Source: Prorocentrum cordatum (lineage: Eukaryota; Sar; Dinophyceae; Prorocentrales; Prorocentraceae). From it: a stretch of DNA of 64,000 nucleotides. The notes under the pieces were generated by a model. It was not told where the DNA came from and did not search any database. It saw nothing but the letters and a program-made list of their open reading frames with translations. Positions 1 through 10,394 of this stretch are shown piece by piece. How positions within the stretch are numbered: position 1 is the stretch's first letter; every line of letters starts with the position of its first letter. The position numbers and the translations under genes were made by a program. The stretch lies in assembly GCA_963575745.1 (NCBI GenBank), contig CAUYUJ010002714.1:334972-398971 (forward strand). The letters are read 5' to 3'.

Positions 1-175
1 ATTCATGATGACGATGGTGGTGCCGATTATGACGGCGATGCTAATGATGATGTTGGCGATGCTGATGGTAGCTATGATTGATGGTAAGGGTGACGATGGT
101 GGTGATGATGAAGACGATCGTGATGGTGGCTTCAGTGCTTGCGGTGATGATGATCACGATGATTGGAGTTGGAAG
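1..175. repeat. GAT/ATG trinucleotide microsatellite (imperfect)
   Basis: Imperfect GAT/GGT/GAC triplets run from the window edge. The short ORFs read through it are only Met/Asp or His runs and I do not treat them as coding. The same repeat type fills 59.9-64 kb. Confidence 0.8.
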
Positions 176-908
176 CGGGGAAGGATGAGTTTTTTTACTC
201 GCGGGGGGTGAATCGGGAGGATGGCAAACATCTTTGGTCAGGTTGTCTGTACGATGTTGCAACAAGGCACGGGGAGGAGGTGGAATAGGAGGAGGAGGAG
301 AGGAGGACTGTGATGGGGGAGGAGGAGCCAAAGCAGGAGGAGGCGGAACGCCCCCTCTGATTCCTCTCCTCTCCCGCGCCCCGGCCCCTCCCCCCTCGCC
401 GCTCCCCCCTTCTCCGCCCCTGCCCCGCCAGTCCTGCTCCGTCACGTCCCCCGTCTTCGCGCAAGTCCCGGACCCCTGCCCCCAGCCTCGTCCCAGCTGC
501 CGCTTGTGCCGGGAGCGGAGGAAGAGGAGGTGATGACCAGGGGGGGGGGGCAGATGCCATGGCCAGGGCCACGATACTTTCCAGGATTTCACGGCCTCCG
601 CGCCTTATTCCTGCACCTTCTTTGGTACCCCCTTCGTCCGCGCACGTGCCTCGGGCCATGATTTGCGACACCTGCTCTTGGACGCCCCCCTCTCGGACGC
701 CCCCGAGCTTGTCGCCGGTATCGTCGTCGTGCTTGTCGTCCTGCTCGTCGTCGTGCTCGTCGACGTCGTCGCCGCCTCTGTTGCCGTCGTCTTCGTCGTC
801 GCATTTCTAGTTGTTCTTTATCGCCCTATCTCTCCTTCTCTCTCTTTTGCTCCTCTCTCTCTCTCTCTAGATCTCCTCGTCTCCAGTCCTCGACCTCCCT
901 CACGGCAG
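176..908. other. Probable intron sequence upstream of the first visible peroxiredoxin exon
   Basis: This stretch holds GGA-rich (260-345), CTC-rich (360-430) and CGTCGT-rich (718-805) tracts plus a CT run (838-870). I find no exon here matching the conserved N-terminal part of type II peroxiredoxins, which includes the peroxidatic cysteine, so those exons probably lie before the window. A short phrase near 630-660 (GTCCGCGCACGTGCCTCGGG) recurs at about 20161, so a dispersed repeat is present. Confidence 0.5.
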
Positions 909-968
909 GTGCCTGGCTACCTGGCCAAGCAGTCTGAGCTGAAGGCCAAGGGCGTCTCTGATGTGATT
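909..968 (+). CDS. Type II (PRX5-like) peroxiredoxin, internal exon 1 of 5 visible
   Basis: The exon encodes VPGYLAKQSELKAKGVSDVI, which is the conserved segment just after the peroxidatic-cysteine loop of type II peroxiredoxins (the PGY/F...LKAKGV motif). It follows an AG acceptor at 907-908 and ends before a GT donor at 969. It joins in phase to 2558, and the joined protein reads straight on along the family. These enzymes are thiol peroxidases that reduce hydrogen and alkyl peroxides using thioredoxin or glutaredoxin. The catalytic cysteine is not in this exon and must be encoded upstream, outside the window. The start codon is also not visible. Alternative: a fragment of an inactive paralogue. 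Confidence 0.75.
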
Positions 969-1073
969 GTCCCTCCCCGCCGCGAGCCGGGACCCCGCCA
1001 AGCGGGCCGCATGCCGAAGGGATGGAGAGGGAGTTGTGCGTTTTCGTTCCCCGATCGGTGCTTGCCCTGAGGG

Positions 1074-1249
1074 CTAAGTCGGGCATGTCCCTCCACAGGA
1101 GGAGTACTCCAAAATGGTGAAAAATGCACTGGGGACGACTTTTTTGGGAGTATTTGTTTGACCGTTTTGGGGCCTTTTTGCTTTTTTTGTTTTTTTGTTT
1201 TTTCTTCTTCGTCCAAAATGGCCCTGTAGGGGGACAGGCCTAAACTTAG
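1074..1249. mobile_element. MITE family A, copy 1 (hAT-like, non-autonomous)
   Basis: The 176-bp unit has terminal inverted repeats: CTAAGTCGGGCATGTCCCTC at the left, and GAGGGGGACAGG-type sequence ending in ACTTAG at the right. Its AT-richer centre has T-runs and a GGAGTA(T)TTG phrase shared with the copies at 18447, 52984 and 57653. It carries no ORF. It lies inside a peroxiredoxin intron. The flanks of this copy do not show a clean 8-bp duplication. Confidence 0.65.
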
Positions 1250-1374
1250 GGCTTGCTTGACTTCGATGGAAACGGGGCCGTGGTGATAGTCCAGCCAGCT
1301 CGTCGCCGCCGTCGCCGCCGGGTCACGGCCCAGCCCCAGTGGCAGTCTGACCAGGTCGTCGCCGCCCGTCGCCG

Positions 1375-1985
1375 CGTTGCTCTGCAGTGCTTTGCGTTCC
1401 GTTCCGTTGTATTGCATTGCTTCGCGTTGGGTTGCATTGTTTTGAATTGCGCTGCATTGCTCTGTGTTGTGTCGCTATGCATCGCCTCGCTACGTTGCGA
1501 TGCCGTGCATTGGATTGCATGGTTCTATTGTGTTTTGCGTTGCTTGGTGTTGCTTGTCATTGCTTCGCATTGCTTCGCATCGCTTCGCATTGCATTTCTT
1601 CGCATGGTCTTGCATGGCTGTCCACTGCTTTGCATTGCTTCGCATTGCAGTGCATCATGTCGTGTTGCTTTGTATTGCGTTGTATTGATTTATAGTGCAA
1701 TGCATTGCTTCGTACAGCTTTGCCTCGCTTCGAGTTGCGTTGTATTGCTTTGTTGTATGCTGCTTTGCACTGCTTTGCATTGCATCGCGTTGCATTGCGT
1801 TGAATTGCTTTGCATTGCTTTGCATTGCTTTGCATTGCGCTGCATCGCAGTGCATTGCTTTGCATCACTTTGCGTTGCTTCGCGTCGCGTTGCGTTGCGT
1901 TGCATTGTTCTGCATTGCTTTGTGTTGTTCTGCTTTACATTGCTATGCATTGCTGTGCGAATTGTTTTGCATTACCTTGCACCGC
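1375..1985. repeat. TTGCA/TTGCT pentamer-decamer minisatellite
   Basis: About 600 bp built from TTGC-centred 5-bp units (TGCATTGCTT-like decamers). All six frames give Cys/Ala/Leu/His-rich or Asn/Gln/Lys-rich shadow ORFs, which I reject as genes. Confidence 0.85.
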
Positions 1986-2289
1986 GTATATTTCACCACA
2001 TGTGTTGCATCACCCAGGTTGCACACGTTGATAACTCCACCTAGATGGCACAGCATATCTTCCAACAACACTGTTTGGGGTCCTCGCTGGCCAACCTTAA
2101 ATGGTTCTGTTTTGCTGTGTTGGAGGGAGAGGAGTAATATGAGGGAGGGGCACTGGAATGTGGGGGAGGAGCAGCATGAGGAAGTGGAGGCCTCCTCCTT
2201 TCGTGATGCCGCTCTTTGGAAGCCTCTGGAAACCTCCTAGGACAGAAATCTCCGATCTCCGTTTAATGGCCATGGATTTCCCCAACCAA

Positions 2290-2545
2290 TTTTGACGACG
2301 ACGACGTCTCCGACGTCGATGGAGCTGACACGGGGACGACGCTGATGAGCACGCCACACGACGGCGGCGACGACGGCATCACCGCTGACGGCGACGACGG
2401 CCACGCTGACGGCGACGGCGACGAGAAGGTTGACGGCAACGACGACGACGCCGACGGCGACGACGACAACGCTGACGGCAACGGTAACAACGCTGACGGC
2501 GCAGTCGGCGGCGACCTCGACGGCGACGCTGGCGACCCTTTCCCC
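2290..2545. repeat. GAC/GGC trinucleotide array before exon acceptor
   Basis: Imperfect (GACGGC)n and GACGAC triplets immediately upstream of the 2556-2557 acceptor of the second peroxiredoxin exon. Read as protein it gives Asp/Gly runs, which I take as a shadow. Confidence 0.75.
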
Positions 2546-2557
2546 CTCCGCCCGCAG

Positions 2558-2617
2558 GTCGTGTGCGTGAACGACGGGGCGGTCATGGCCGCCTGGGCGA
2601 AGAGCTGCGGCATCGAG
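2558..2617 (+). CDS. Type II peroxiredoxin, exon 2 of 5 visible
   Basis: The exon encodes VVCVNDGAVMAAWAKSCGIE. This is the family's 'VND.F/AVM.AWG' core, the strand and helix that follow the active-site helix. AG acceptor at 2556-2557; the exon ends with GAG and is followed by GC at 2618-2619, one of the non-canonical donors common in dinoflagellates. Length is 60 bp and phase is 0 at both ends. The next exon supplies GSMLTFLGD. The flanking GCC/GTC and GAC triplet repeats have no protein similarity, so the sharp edge of conservation coincides with the splice sites. Confidence 0.75.
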
Positions 2618-2649
2618 GCCCTCCCGCCGCCTCGCGGAGCGCGCTCGCC

Positions 2650-2659
2650 GCCGAGCTCG

Positions 2660-2710
<51 letters not shown>

Positions 2711-3010
2711 CTCGTCGTCTTCGGCGGCGGCGGCGGCGTCGTCGTCGTCGTCGTCGGCGTCGTTGTCGTCGTCGTCTCTCCTTCGTCCTGGCTCCCCCCT
2801 TCCCTCTTCCTTGCCCCCCCCCTCCTCCGCTCCTCCTCCCCGCTCTCCCCCTCCCGGCCCACACGCCTCATGTGCCCCTCGCCTTCCTGCTCCCCTCCTT
2901 GCCCTTTGTCGCTGCTTCTTCTCCTCGTCGTCGTTGTCGCCGTCGCCGCCGCAGCCGCCGTCGGCGTCGTCGTCGTCGTCCCCGCCGCCGCCGCTGCCGC
3001 CGCGGGGGTT
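2650..3010. repeat. GCC/GTC trinucleotide arrays and CCT-rich tract in intron
   Basis: (GCC)n runs into (GTC)n at 2660-2780, followed by a C/T-rich stretch and another GTC/GCC run near 2920-3000. The long Arg-, Val- or Ser-only ORFs here are repeat shadows. Confidence 0.8.
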
Positions 3011-3369
3011 CGAACATGTTTCTCGCAATGTTCGGCCTCTCGGAGTGGGGCCGTCATGCATCGATCTGGGCCGAAACACCGTCCACTGCAGGCATTGGGA
3101 TGCGTCTGAGCACCAATTTTTTTCGGGCTTCATCATCGTCGTCGTCGTCGTCGTCCAGGATCGAGGATCGAGGCCAGTGGGCGTTTCTGGGGCTTTTCTT
3201 CTTACGGCAGGCCCTCGCCGCCACAGCCGGATCCGTTTCTTCCAAATCCAGGTCAGAGCGGGCCCGCAGGAGAGGTCTGAGGTCGGCGCCGCCGTCGCCA
3301 CCGCCGCCGCCTTCGTCTCCGTCGTCGTCGTCGTCATCTTCGTCGTCGTCGTTGTGTTCTGTTCTGTTC

Positions 3370-3406
3370 TCCGTAGCCATTTTGGCTCAGGCCATCTTGG
3401 CTCAAG
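3370..3406 (+). other. Two tandem dinoflagellate spliced-leader relics
   Basis: At 3370-3390 the sequence is TCCGTAGCCATTTTGGCTCA plus G, matching the dinoflagellate spliced leader except for one missing A before the final G. It is followed directly by GCCATCTTGGCTCAAG (3391-3406), a second leader lacking its first bases and with one T-to-C change. An ATG follows immediately. This is the signature described for dinoflagellate genes that were trans-spliced, reverse-transcribed, reinserted and trans-spliced again at the AG inside the old leader (Slamovits and Keeling, processed cDNA recycling). Confidence 0.85.
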
Positions 3407-3860
3407 ATGACGATTTGCTGTCCAGCCTCCAGGCCGCAGGGAAACCTCTGGACCGAGGACAGCCTTCAGACGGGCGTCGGGCGCGCGCTCGGCACGGCAG
3501 CGGACGCGGGGCGGGCAGCGCCTGGACGGGGGCTCCGCGTGGCCAGACGGCTCCATGGAGGAGGGGGAGGAGCGGCAGCGGCAGCCGTCCTCCTCGCAGC
3601 AACTAATGTGGTTTGCGACGAGTGCAACAGGTGGCGCTACTGCAAGAACATCACCAGCAATACCGATGTTTGCATCTGCGGCGCAAGCCTCGCCCACCTC
3701 GTGCCAGAGGGCCACGTCTTCAAAGAAGACGACGGCGGGTGGCTGGCAGCAAAGCCACCAGGCGGAGGCACGCCCAGGATCAGCTGGGCAGATGGCTGGC
3801 AGCCAGGAGGAGCGGGAGGCAAGGGTCGAGGTGGACATCAGGACATCTCAGTCAGCCTCC

Positions 3861-3895
<35 letters not shown>

Positions 3896-4645
3896 AACAA
3901 GCTTGGCAAGGACGATTCGCTCCGCACCCACGACGAGGCGCTCTGGCCAGACTTGGCGGCAGCGCAGCAGCAAGCAGCATAATTACCAGTCGGGCCCAAA
4001 GCAGTGGAAGCAGCAGCCAGGTGGCTGGACAAGATCCAGAAGAGAGTGCCCGCAGCAGGAGAACAAGTGGAGAACGATAAACAGTACCTGGCCGAAAGCG
4101 AACGCAACTTGCAAGACGCTATGGAAGCCTCCATCGTCGCGGAAGAAGAGTTCGACAAGCTCAAGGCCAAGGTCGGCAAGCCAGAGACCACTCCTGCTGA
4201 CCCAGCACCAGCAGGGAAGACAGCACTCTTCGCCCTCCTGGAACAGTTCGAGAACGAGCCAGACGACTTCCACAAGTGGGCAGAACCAGACAAAGAGGTC
4301 TGGCGGGCACCCAAGGCGAAAGGCGAGGCCATGGCGCAGAAGGTCAGGGAAGACGAGACGGAGACGGCAAAGCATATGCGGTACCTGGAAGAGGAGACGG
4401 CCAAACACCAGGAGCAGCTGCGCCAGATCGAGCACGCCCGCACCAAGCGCCAGACAGTGGCAGCAGAGCCAGCCGAAGCGCCAGGGGGCCCACCAGGAAA
4501 GAAACCCTGCCCCAGCCCAGCACCGCATCGGGACCAGCAAGGAGGTCCCACCGCCGCAGGATCGGCAGCAGCGGCCGCGCCCACCGGCGCCGCAGAGGCA
4601 GCCCCAGAAGATGCAGCCACAGTTGAAGCAAGCAAAGACAAATAA
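3407..4645 (+). pseudogene. LINE ORF1-like coiled-coil protein, one in-frame stop
   Basis: The ATG directly abuts the spliced-leader relic. The frame runs to TAA at 3980 and then stays open in the same frame to TAA at 4643, so one nonsense mutation splits a protein of about 412 codons. Visible features: a Cys cluster near residues 70-95 (CDECNRWRYC...CICG, possibly metal-binding), an Ala run from a CAG/GCA repeat near residue 150, then a long charged coiled coil (WLDKIQKRV ... AEEEFDKLKAKV ... LEEETAKHQEQLRQIEHARTK) and a Pro/Ala tail. Position upstream of an endonuclase-bearing ORF and the coiled coil fit a LINE ORF1 protein that binds RNA, but I see no canonical RRM or CCHC knuckle. Confidence 0.55.
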
Positions 4646-4799
4646 GCAGAACGACGTGCCCGAGTGGAGTCGCACATCCAGCAAGCACGAGAGAGGGTTG
4701 CACAGGCCAAGAGAGCGGACAATGTGGTTGAGGAAAGGCGGTGCGACCAATCTCCAGGGTAGTCGCAAGCAGGCGGGCAAGAAGAAGGCTCGCCGCCAA

Positions 4800-5808
4800 T
4801 TCCATGTGGACTTCTTCAGTGTAACGACCTGGGGCCCCAAGGCCCAAGGCTACCTCGTGGAGATCAACGGCACGCAGGATAGGGGCATCAGTCATTGGCA
4901 TCGCGGAGCGCCACCTGCGCCAGCCAGCGCAGATCAGTAGGGGAAGAGCGGCCTTGAGGAAGCGTGGTCTGCGAAGCTACTGGACAAAGGCGCGACCAGG
5001 AGAGGGCGAGGGCACACGTGGAGATACCTGCGCCATCGCCCGCAGCGCGCTGAACGCACGGGACAGGCTCGCTGGCTTCGGCGAGCACTGCCTCAACGAA
5101 GGTGGGAGCGACATCACGGTAGTCATCACGAACCTCCACAAGGTGCGCTTTGCGGTTGCCTTCCTCTACTTGGAGTGCGGCGCGGGTCTCGGCGACAGGA
5201 ATGTGGACATCCTCTGTGACTTGCGCGAGAAGATGGCAGTCTGGGGAGGCCCGTGGGCAGCCCGAGGGGACTTCAACATCGCGCCGTCGAAGTTCAACGA
5301 CAGCATCTGGCCGAGGGCGCTGAATGCGCAGGTGGTGGCCGCAGAGGATGGCGCCCCCGCGTGCTTTCCAGCAGTGGGCACAGCGCGCTGCCGAGACTAC
5401 GCGCTGGTCTCGCAGGGCCTCGCACCGTACTTCGACGAGCTGGGTCTGCTCAGGACAGTGCCCTGGGAGCCCCACATAGGAGTCACACTCAAGCTGAATG
5501 GCGGGCCCCTCCAGCTCAACGGACGAGTCGCGCGCCGACCAGCGGCCATTAAACCGCTCATCGCCATCGAGAAGATGCCCAAGTCGCGAGCAGCATGTCG
5601 AGGAGCGGCCCGGGGAGGGCAAGATGCAATGAGGAGGCGACAACATGCTCTGGCTGAAGCAGTATGCGATGAGGACGAGAACGACACGGAGCCAGCTAGT
5701 GCCCCAGCTGTACTACGACAGCGAGGACAGCCACGGCGGACAGGATCAGCGGGCGGATGCTCGACCAGCTCCCCACCCACCTGCAGGGCGCCGTGGTTGG
5801 CGCGCTGA
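4800..5808 (+). pseudogene. LINE ORF2 N-terminus: AP-type endonuclease domain, frameshifted
   Basis: Endonuclease/exonuclease/phosphatase fold typical of non-LTR elements, which nicks target DNA. The N-terminal strand (FFSVTTWGPKAQGYLVE, about 4805-4860) and a later IAERHLRQ segment carrying the catalytic Glu and His are in different frames, so a frameshift sits near 4885. The main frame (4954-5808) then has the GDFN motif (Asp codon 5269), an RDYALVS strand near 5393 and the C-terminal PHIGVTL near 5471. Conservation fades after about 5650, where the frame probably shifts again. It continues the LINE that starts at 3370, and no reverse transcriptase follows. Confidence 0.65.
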
Positions 5809-6185
5809 TGGAGCACGACATGTTGGAGCTGGGACAGCAGTACGACCACTTCGCGGGCGCCTTCGAGCTCAGCCTATGCGAGAGCGTCGGCATTCCAGAA
5901 GAGGACCGAGGCAAGCACCTTGGTCGTAATCGACCACCGATCTACAGGAGCGTCAGCATCAAGGACACAGTCTCGTGCATCCCCTGGGCAGGAGTAGAAC
6001 GCGAGGTGCATGCCTGGTGGGCGGAGATCGCCTCCCTTGCGCGGCAACTTTCTCACCGCGATGCCCGAGCTCTGGAAGACGAGACAACGAGCAGTCAACG
6101 CCAGCCCCAGGCGCTTCCCGATGAGGATTCAGGTGGTGGAATGGGCCCATCGGCGCCTGAACTCGGGCCTGCGACTGGTTCTTAA
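5757..6185 (+). pseudogene. LINE ORF2 linker between endonuclease and missing RT (fragment)
   Basis: An open frame of 142 residues (MLDQLPTHLQGAVVGALMEH...) overlaps the end of the endonuclease frame in a different phase. Its amphipathic, protein-like composition and position suit the linker between endonuclease and reverse transcriptase of a LINE ORF2. It stops at 6183, just where the TATG repeat begins. There is no recognisable domain, and assignment rests on position only. Confidence 0.35.
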
Positions 6186-6194
6186 TATGTATGC

Positions 6195-6671
6195 GTACCG
6201 GTTCGTGTAGTAGCAGATGCACATGCACATGCTTATGTTTGGGTGTCTGTATGTTATAGCTGCTTCTAGTTGTACATGCAACTTCATACGCAAATTTATA
6301 TGTATGAGTCTATCCATATGTATGTTTAGATGTATACGTGGATTGAAATCCCTGATTATTTCTACAAACGTATATGTATATGTACATGCATCTGCACACG
6401 CATAAGTATAGGTATATGTGTCCATATAGGGTTATGTAGTTGACTATTTACATAGATGTAAATACACGTGCATATGCATATGCATGTGCGTATGTACATG
6501 TTCAGGTATGTAGTCGGTATGTCTACTTGTATATTCATACACATATGTTAGTGAATGCGTGCATGCATGTATGTATTCATGTATGCATGTATGCATGTCT
6601 GCATGCATGCGTGTATGTATGCATGTATGTATGCGTGTATGTATATGTTTATATGTTTGTATATGTATATT

Positions 6672-6704
<33 letters not shown>

Positions 6705-6715
6705 GTATATATCCG
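6195..6715. repeat. TATG/TGTA tetranucleotide microsatellite
   Basis: Imperfect ATGT units, with pure TATA stretches near 6670-6710. Met/Tyr/Cys/Val shadow ORFs arise on both strands. It borders the truncated LINE on its left and a GCC/GTC array on its right. Confidence 0.9.
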
Positions 6716-6892
6716 CTCCTACCCTCCTCCGCTCGACGCACGCCGCCGCCCTCGCCATCGTCGCCGCTGCCGCTTGCTGCCAGCTACCGGCGCCGCCGCC
6801 GCCGTCGTTGTCGTCGTCGTGGTCGTTGTGCGGAGGTGCCGCCGCCGCCGCCGTCCGCTCGCGGTCAGCGGCCGCTGGCGTCCCGCGCGCAG

Positions 6893-6929
6893 GGCTCCAT
6901 GCTCACCTTCCTGGGCGACACAGGCAAGG
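6893..6929 (+). CDS. Type II peroxiredoxin, exon 3 of 5 visible (37-nt microexon)
   Basis: The exon encodes GSMLTFLGDTGK plus one base of the next codon. It matches the 'V.FLADP.G' loop that sits between the VND core and the KALGL helix of the family. AG acceptor at 6891-6892 and GC donor at 6930-6931. The single leftover G pairs with the two-base CC at 10320 to make a GCC codon, so reading phase is kept across a 3.4-kb intron. The short length means the call rests mainly on phase and on the continuity of the joined protein. Confidence 0.65.
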
Positions 6930-8639
6930 GCAGCGCGGGCCTCTTGCTGCCGCCGCTGTCGGTCTCTTCCGTCTTAGGCTCTGCTGCTCGGAGCCGGCAG
7001 AGGGTCCGAGGTGGCCCAGCACTGGTTCTGGCGAGGAGGGAGGGAGGGCGAGGTCCGGATGTTTTGGGGTTTGAGAGAGTGTTTGTGGCCTCTCTGTGGT
7101 GCCCGGTTGTCGAGCCCCGCGACAATCAGAAGTGGGTCCGGAGTGAAGAACTGCATCGGATGGATCCAACCCTCATCCTGATGATTTCAGGAGGGGGAAA
7201 ACACAGACACAATTGATCATGGGAAGTGGGGGGGAAGACGAAAACCCAGAAAAAAATCGAAAGCTATGGGGGATCCTGGGATTTTTGTGTTTTTTGTTTG
7301 TGTGTCCTTGGGCTCCTTCATGATTCCTCTGGAGGCCGCGTGCCCCTGTCCTTCCGCTCCCGCGGGCGGCGGCGGCGCCGTGGTTGGATGGCTCTTCTGG
7401 AGGCGTGGCGCTGCCGCCGCTGCTGGTCTCCGCGGTTTTGGGCTCTGGCTCAGCGTTCAGGAGACTGTTTTTTCAGGGTCTGGCGATAACCCGGGTTATC
7501 GGGCTTGTTCCCCCCCCCTCCCTCCCTCCCAGGATAACCTCAGGATAACCTCACCTTGCCGGTTGTGCAGGTCCGGGGTGGGGGGGCGCGGGCATATGCA
7601 GGGCTTCCCTCAGCGCGAAGGTTAGGTTATCGGCCGCCCCTCCCCCCCCCCGGATAACCCGAGTTATCGCCGATTCAAAAACAAACGGTCTCCAGCTCTG
7701 ACCCAGACTCGCTCCTCCCTTCAGTGGCAGTGGTAGGGGGGGGATAGGCCGAGGGGGAGTGCATCGACCCCCAATCGCCCCATTATCGCCGATGGGGGCA
7801 CGATGGTCCGCCCCGCCCAGGGGCGTGCGAATGTGCCAGCGGCGGTCCGCTGCCGATCCATCGGCGATGCATCGCCGATTCCAGATCGACGTTTCCTCCC
7901 CCGTGCCAGTCCGCCCCCTATCGTTGCCCATCCCCTCTCCGCATCCTGAGGACTGCTCTGGAGGCCCTGTGCCCCCGTCATCCCGCTCCCGCGCGCGACG
8001 ACGACGACGACGCCGTCTCGGGATGGCTCCTCCGGAGGCGACCCGGTCGTATCCAGAGGAGACATCGGGAAGGGGCTGGGCCGGAATCGGGGAGAGCGTG
8101 GAGCGTGGGGGACGAGGGCGGGGGGGGGAAGGGAGCAGGGACCAGGGAGGACGGAGACGTGTGGAGCAGGTATGATCGAAGGGCTGAGGAGTGCTCAGCC
8201 CGACGAAACACTCGCAGCATCCTCACGAACTTCATCATACATCATACGAAATCGCTATCAAGGTGGAGCCTGGCAGTCCAGCCAATCTTTCCTCTTCCTT
8301 TCTGGCCCTGCTCTGCCTTTCTGGATTTTCTGCCGCATCCGCCCCTGCCTCTCAGAGGGGGTCGGACGGGTACCGTCGAAGGCGAAGGGGTAGATCTCTT
8401 TCATACCAAGGGATACTATCCCTCCCCCTGTTATTCTGACTCTCGTTTCCTTCTTTGCTCCCGTCTCGTCTTCGGAGCAAGCCTTCAGATGTTGCCGTAC
8501 AGGCCTATGCTCTTATCAATTCAATTGCTGACGCTTCGCGTGTCCCCACCGGCCCATCCAGAAACGATGCCCATGAGACTTGACAGGGGGAGAGAGGAAG
8601 AGACACGCATAGTCAAACAGCAAGGGAGGCTTGGAAGGC

Positions 8640-8890
8640 TCCGTTGCCATCTCGAGCCGTCTTGGAGCGGTCTTGGGGCCGCTTGGAGCATCTCGGGAGC
8701 CATCTTGAGCCAGCTTGGGCTGTCTCAGCCATCTTGAAGGTCATTTTGGGCTCTCTGAGGTCGCTCGGGGGCCTCTCGAGTGCATTTTGGAGTCCTCTTG
8801 GGGGTTCTTGTGGCGCTCTTTGGGCCCTCTTGAGAGCCTCCTGGGAGCCCTGGAGGGCCTCTTGGGGCCATCTTGGAGGCGGTCGGTCAA
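8640..8890 (+). repeat. Degenerate short repeat with CCATCTTG/CTTGGGG phrases
   Basis: Irregularly spaced phrases such as GCCATCTTGAGCC, GCCATCTTGAAGG and GTCATTTTGGGC recur about every 15-30 bp. They loosely resemble decayed spliced-leader pieces, but the spacing and matches are too weak to call them that. Confidence 0.35.
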
Positions 8891-9449
8891 AAGAATGGGG
8901 GTACTAGATTATCGTCCCCCTTCCGGGGCCACGATCCTCCTGAGGTGTGGCAGAAAATGGCCCTCCAAGGGGCCAAAAAAGGAGCCTCTGACACATCGCG
9001 ACCCCTCCCAAAAACCTCAGGGAGGGGAGGGGGAGGTACCCTTCTTAGACCACCTGTCGCCCAAAGTGCTGGTGGGATTCGGATGGGAGAATTCTCACTG
9101 AATGGGTGCTCCTCCCTGTCCTTCCCCGTTCTCTTCTGCGTTTCACTACTCCTCATTTGTCCTGTTTTGTCCTCGTCGCGTTGTCGTTGCCGTCGGCATC
9201 CTCCTCCTCTCCCTGTGCCTCTTCCTCTCCCCCCTTCTCTTCCCCTTCGACTTTTCCTGGACACCGAAGAAGAATGGAACAAAAGACTGTTAGATTGGAA
9301 GCCGTGGTTCAGAACTGGAGCCAAACGCTCTGTCGGCAGACCCAGCTTGAGATGGGGTGACGCGTTCCGTACATGATAAGACAGTGATGTTTTTGGTCCA
9401 CTGAATGTAGGTGGGCCCGCGGCGTGCTGCTAGCTGCCCCCCTCTTCTC

Positions 9450-9510
9450 CTCTCCTCCTCCTCCTCCTCCTCCTCCTCCTCCTCCTCGTCCTCCTCCTCC
9501 TCCTCTCGCT
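9450..9510. repeat. (TCC)n microsatellite
   Basis: An uninterrupted CTC/TCC run lies inside the long peroxiredoxin intron. Confidence 0.85.
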
Positions 9511-9962
9511 TTTTCTTAGCAGGCAGGGTTTCTCTGACTGCAACCCTGCACACCAGAGGATTGATTAATAGTATTTTCCTGCATGTGCTCGTTGCCAACG
9601 TTCAGTTTCCGATATGCTCAACGCACGGTCTGCCCTCAAAGGGACCGCCCCCGTTACCGGAGCTGGCACGCAGACTTCCATTCCATTCCTTCTCTTCCCT
9701 CTCTCTCTCTCTCTCCCGGTCTTTTTCTCATTTCCCCTTCCCCTTCTCACATCCCTTGCTCCTCCACGCGTCCGCGAGTATATAACAAGTCAGCGCAATA
9801 GGTAGGGACGGCATGAGTGGATATCAGATGTGGCGCGAACGCTCCTAGCTTATCATTTGCCCCCCTCCTCTCCCCTATCCTTTCCGTCTTCTCTTCCCAC
9901 TTCCCCCTCCTGTCTCCGCTTGCCCTCTTCCCTCGTCCTTGTTCTTCCTTCATTCCACGTTT

Positions 9963-9966
9963 GCCG

Positions 9967-10061
<95 letters not shown>

Positions 10062-10070
10062 CCCCGCTGC
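9963..10070. repeat. (GTC)n microsatellite
   Basis: A near-perfect GTC array with GCC interruptions, followed by a degenerate CGTGGTCG stretch to about 10270 that leads up to the next exon acceptor. Confidence 0.85.
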
Positions 10071-10319
10071 CGCGAAGGGGTCTTGATAAGGGGCCAGGGG
10101 GAGATGTCGCCGTCGCAGTGGTCGTGGTCGCCGAGGCTCTTGGCCGTGGTCGTCGTGGTCGTGGACGTGGTAGTGCTCGTGGCCGCCGTGGCCGTGGTCG
10201 TGGCCGGCGCCGCGATCGTCGCCGCCGTGTCGCGGTCAAGGTCGCTGTGCTCGTCGTGGCCGTCGTGGGATCGCCGCCGTCGTCGCCGCCGTGCCCCCGC
10301 GCGGCCGGCCCGGGGGCAG

Positions 10320-10383
10320 CCTGCAAGCTCTCCCGCGCCCTCGGCCTGGTGCTCTCCGACCCGGGCGTGATGGTGCACCTCGG
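10320..10383 (+). CDS. Type II peroxiredoxin, exon 4 of 5 visible
   Basis: Read with the carried G, it encodes A-CKLSRALGLVLSDPGVMVHLG, matching the family's 'F.KALGL.LD....LG' helix. AG acceptor at 10318-10319. After GG at 10382-10383 the intron begins GC (10384-10385). The last codon is completed by the G at 12457, giving HLG-NPRCQRYSM. Conservation ends exactly at the splice sites: downstream sequence is (GGA)n repeat and upstream sequence is (GTC)n repeat. The Cys in CKLSR is not one of the usual catalytic positions. Confidence 0.78.
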
Positions 10384-10394
10384 GCCGCGCCGCC

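Larger units (their letters stand above)
969..2557 (+). other. Peroxiredoxin intron (GT-AG), 1.6 kb
   Basis: Between donor GT at 969 and acceptor AG at 2556-2557. It contains a MITE copy (1074-1249), a TTGCA-type minisatellite (about 1375-1985) and a GAC/GGC triplet array (about 2290-2545) abutting the acceptor. No other gene is seen in it. Confidence 0.6.
3370..6190 (+). mobile_element. LINE (non-LTR retrotransposon), 5' part, with spliced-leader relics at its 5' end
   Basis: Plus-strand remains of a non-LTR element inserted in the intron between peroxiredoxin exons 2 and 3. In order: tandem spliced-leader relics (3370-3406), an ORF1-like coiled-coil protein (3407-4645, one in-frame stop), an AP-endonuclease domain (about 4800-5500, frameshifted) and a following linker region (to 6185). 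The reverse transcriptase is absent, because a TATG microsatellite begins right after. Loss of the 3' half with the 5' end kept is the reverse of usual LINE truncation. I infer later deletion or microsatellite replacement. Confidence 0.7.
6930..10319 (+). other. Peroxiredoxin intron (GC-AG), 3.4 kb
   Basis: No convincing gene is visible. Contents: CGATAACC/GGTTATCG-type short inverted phrases (7485-7680), C- and G-runs, a degenerate series of 'GCC-NNN-TTGG' phrases (about 8640-8890), a (TCC)n tract (9450-9505), a CT-rich region (9640-9960) and a (GTC)n array (9966-10065) just before the acceptor. Confidence 0.55.

Noticed and set aside
2237-3838. 533-residue minus-strand ORF and overlapping Arg/Ser/Val ORFs
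   Set aside because: Composition follows GTC/GCC/CTC triplet repeats, and the real plus-strand peroxiredoxin exon 2 and LINE ORF lie within it.
8640-8890. Decayed tandem spliced-leader relics
   Set aside because: CCATCTTG and CATTTTGGG phrases occur, but spacing is irregular and no copy contains the CCGTAG start next to a full match.
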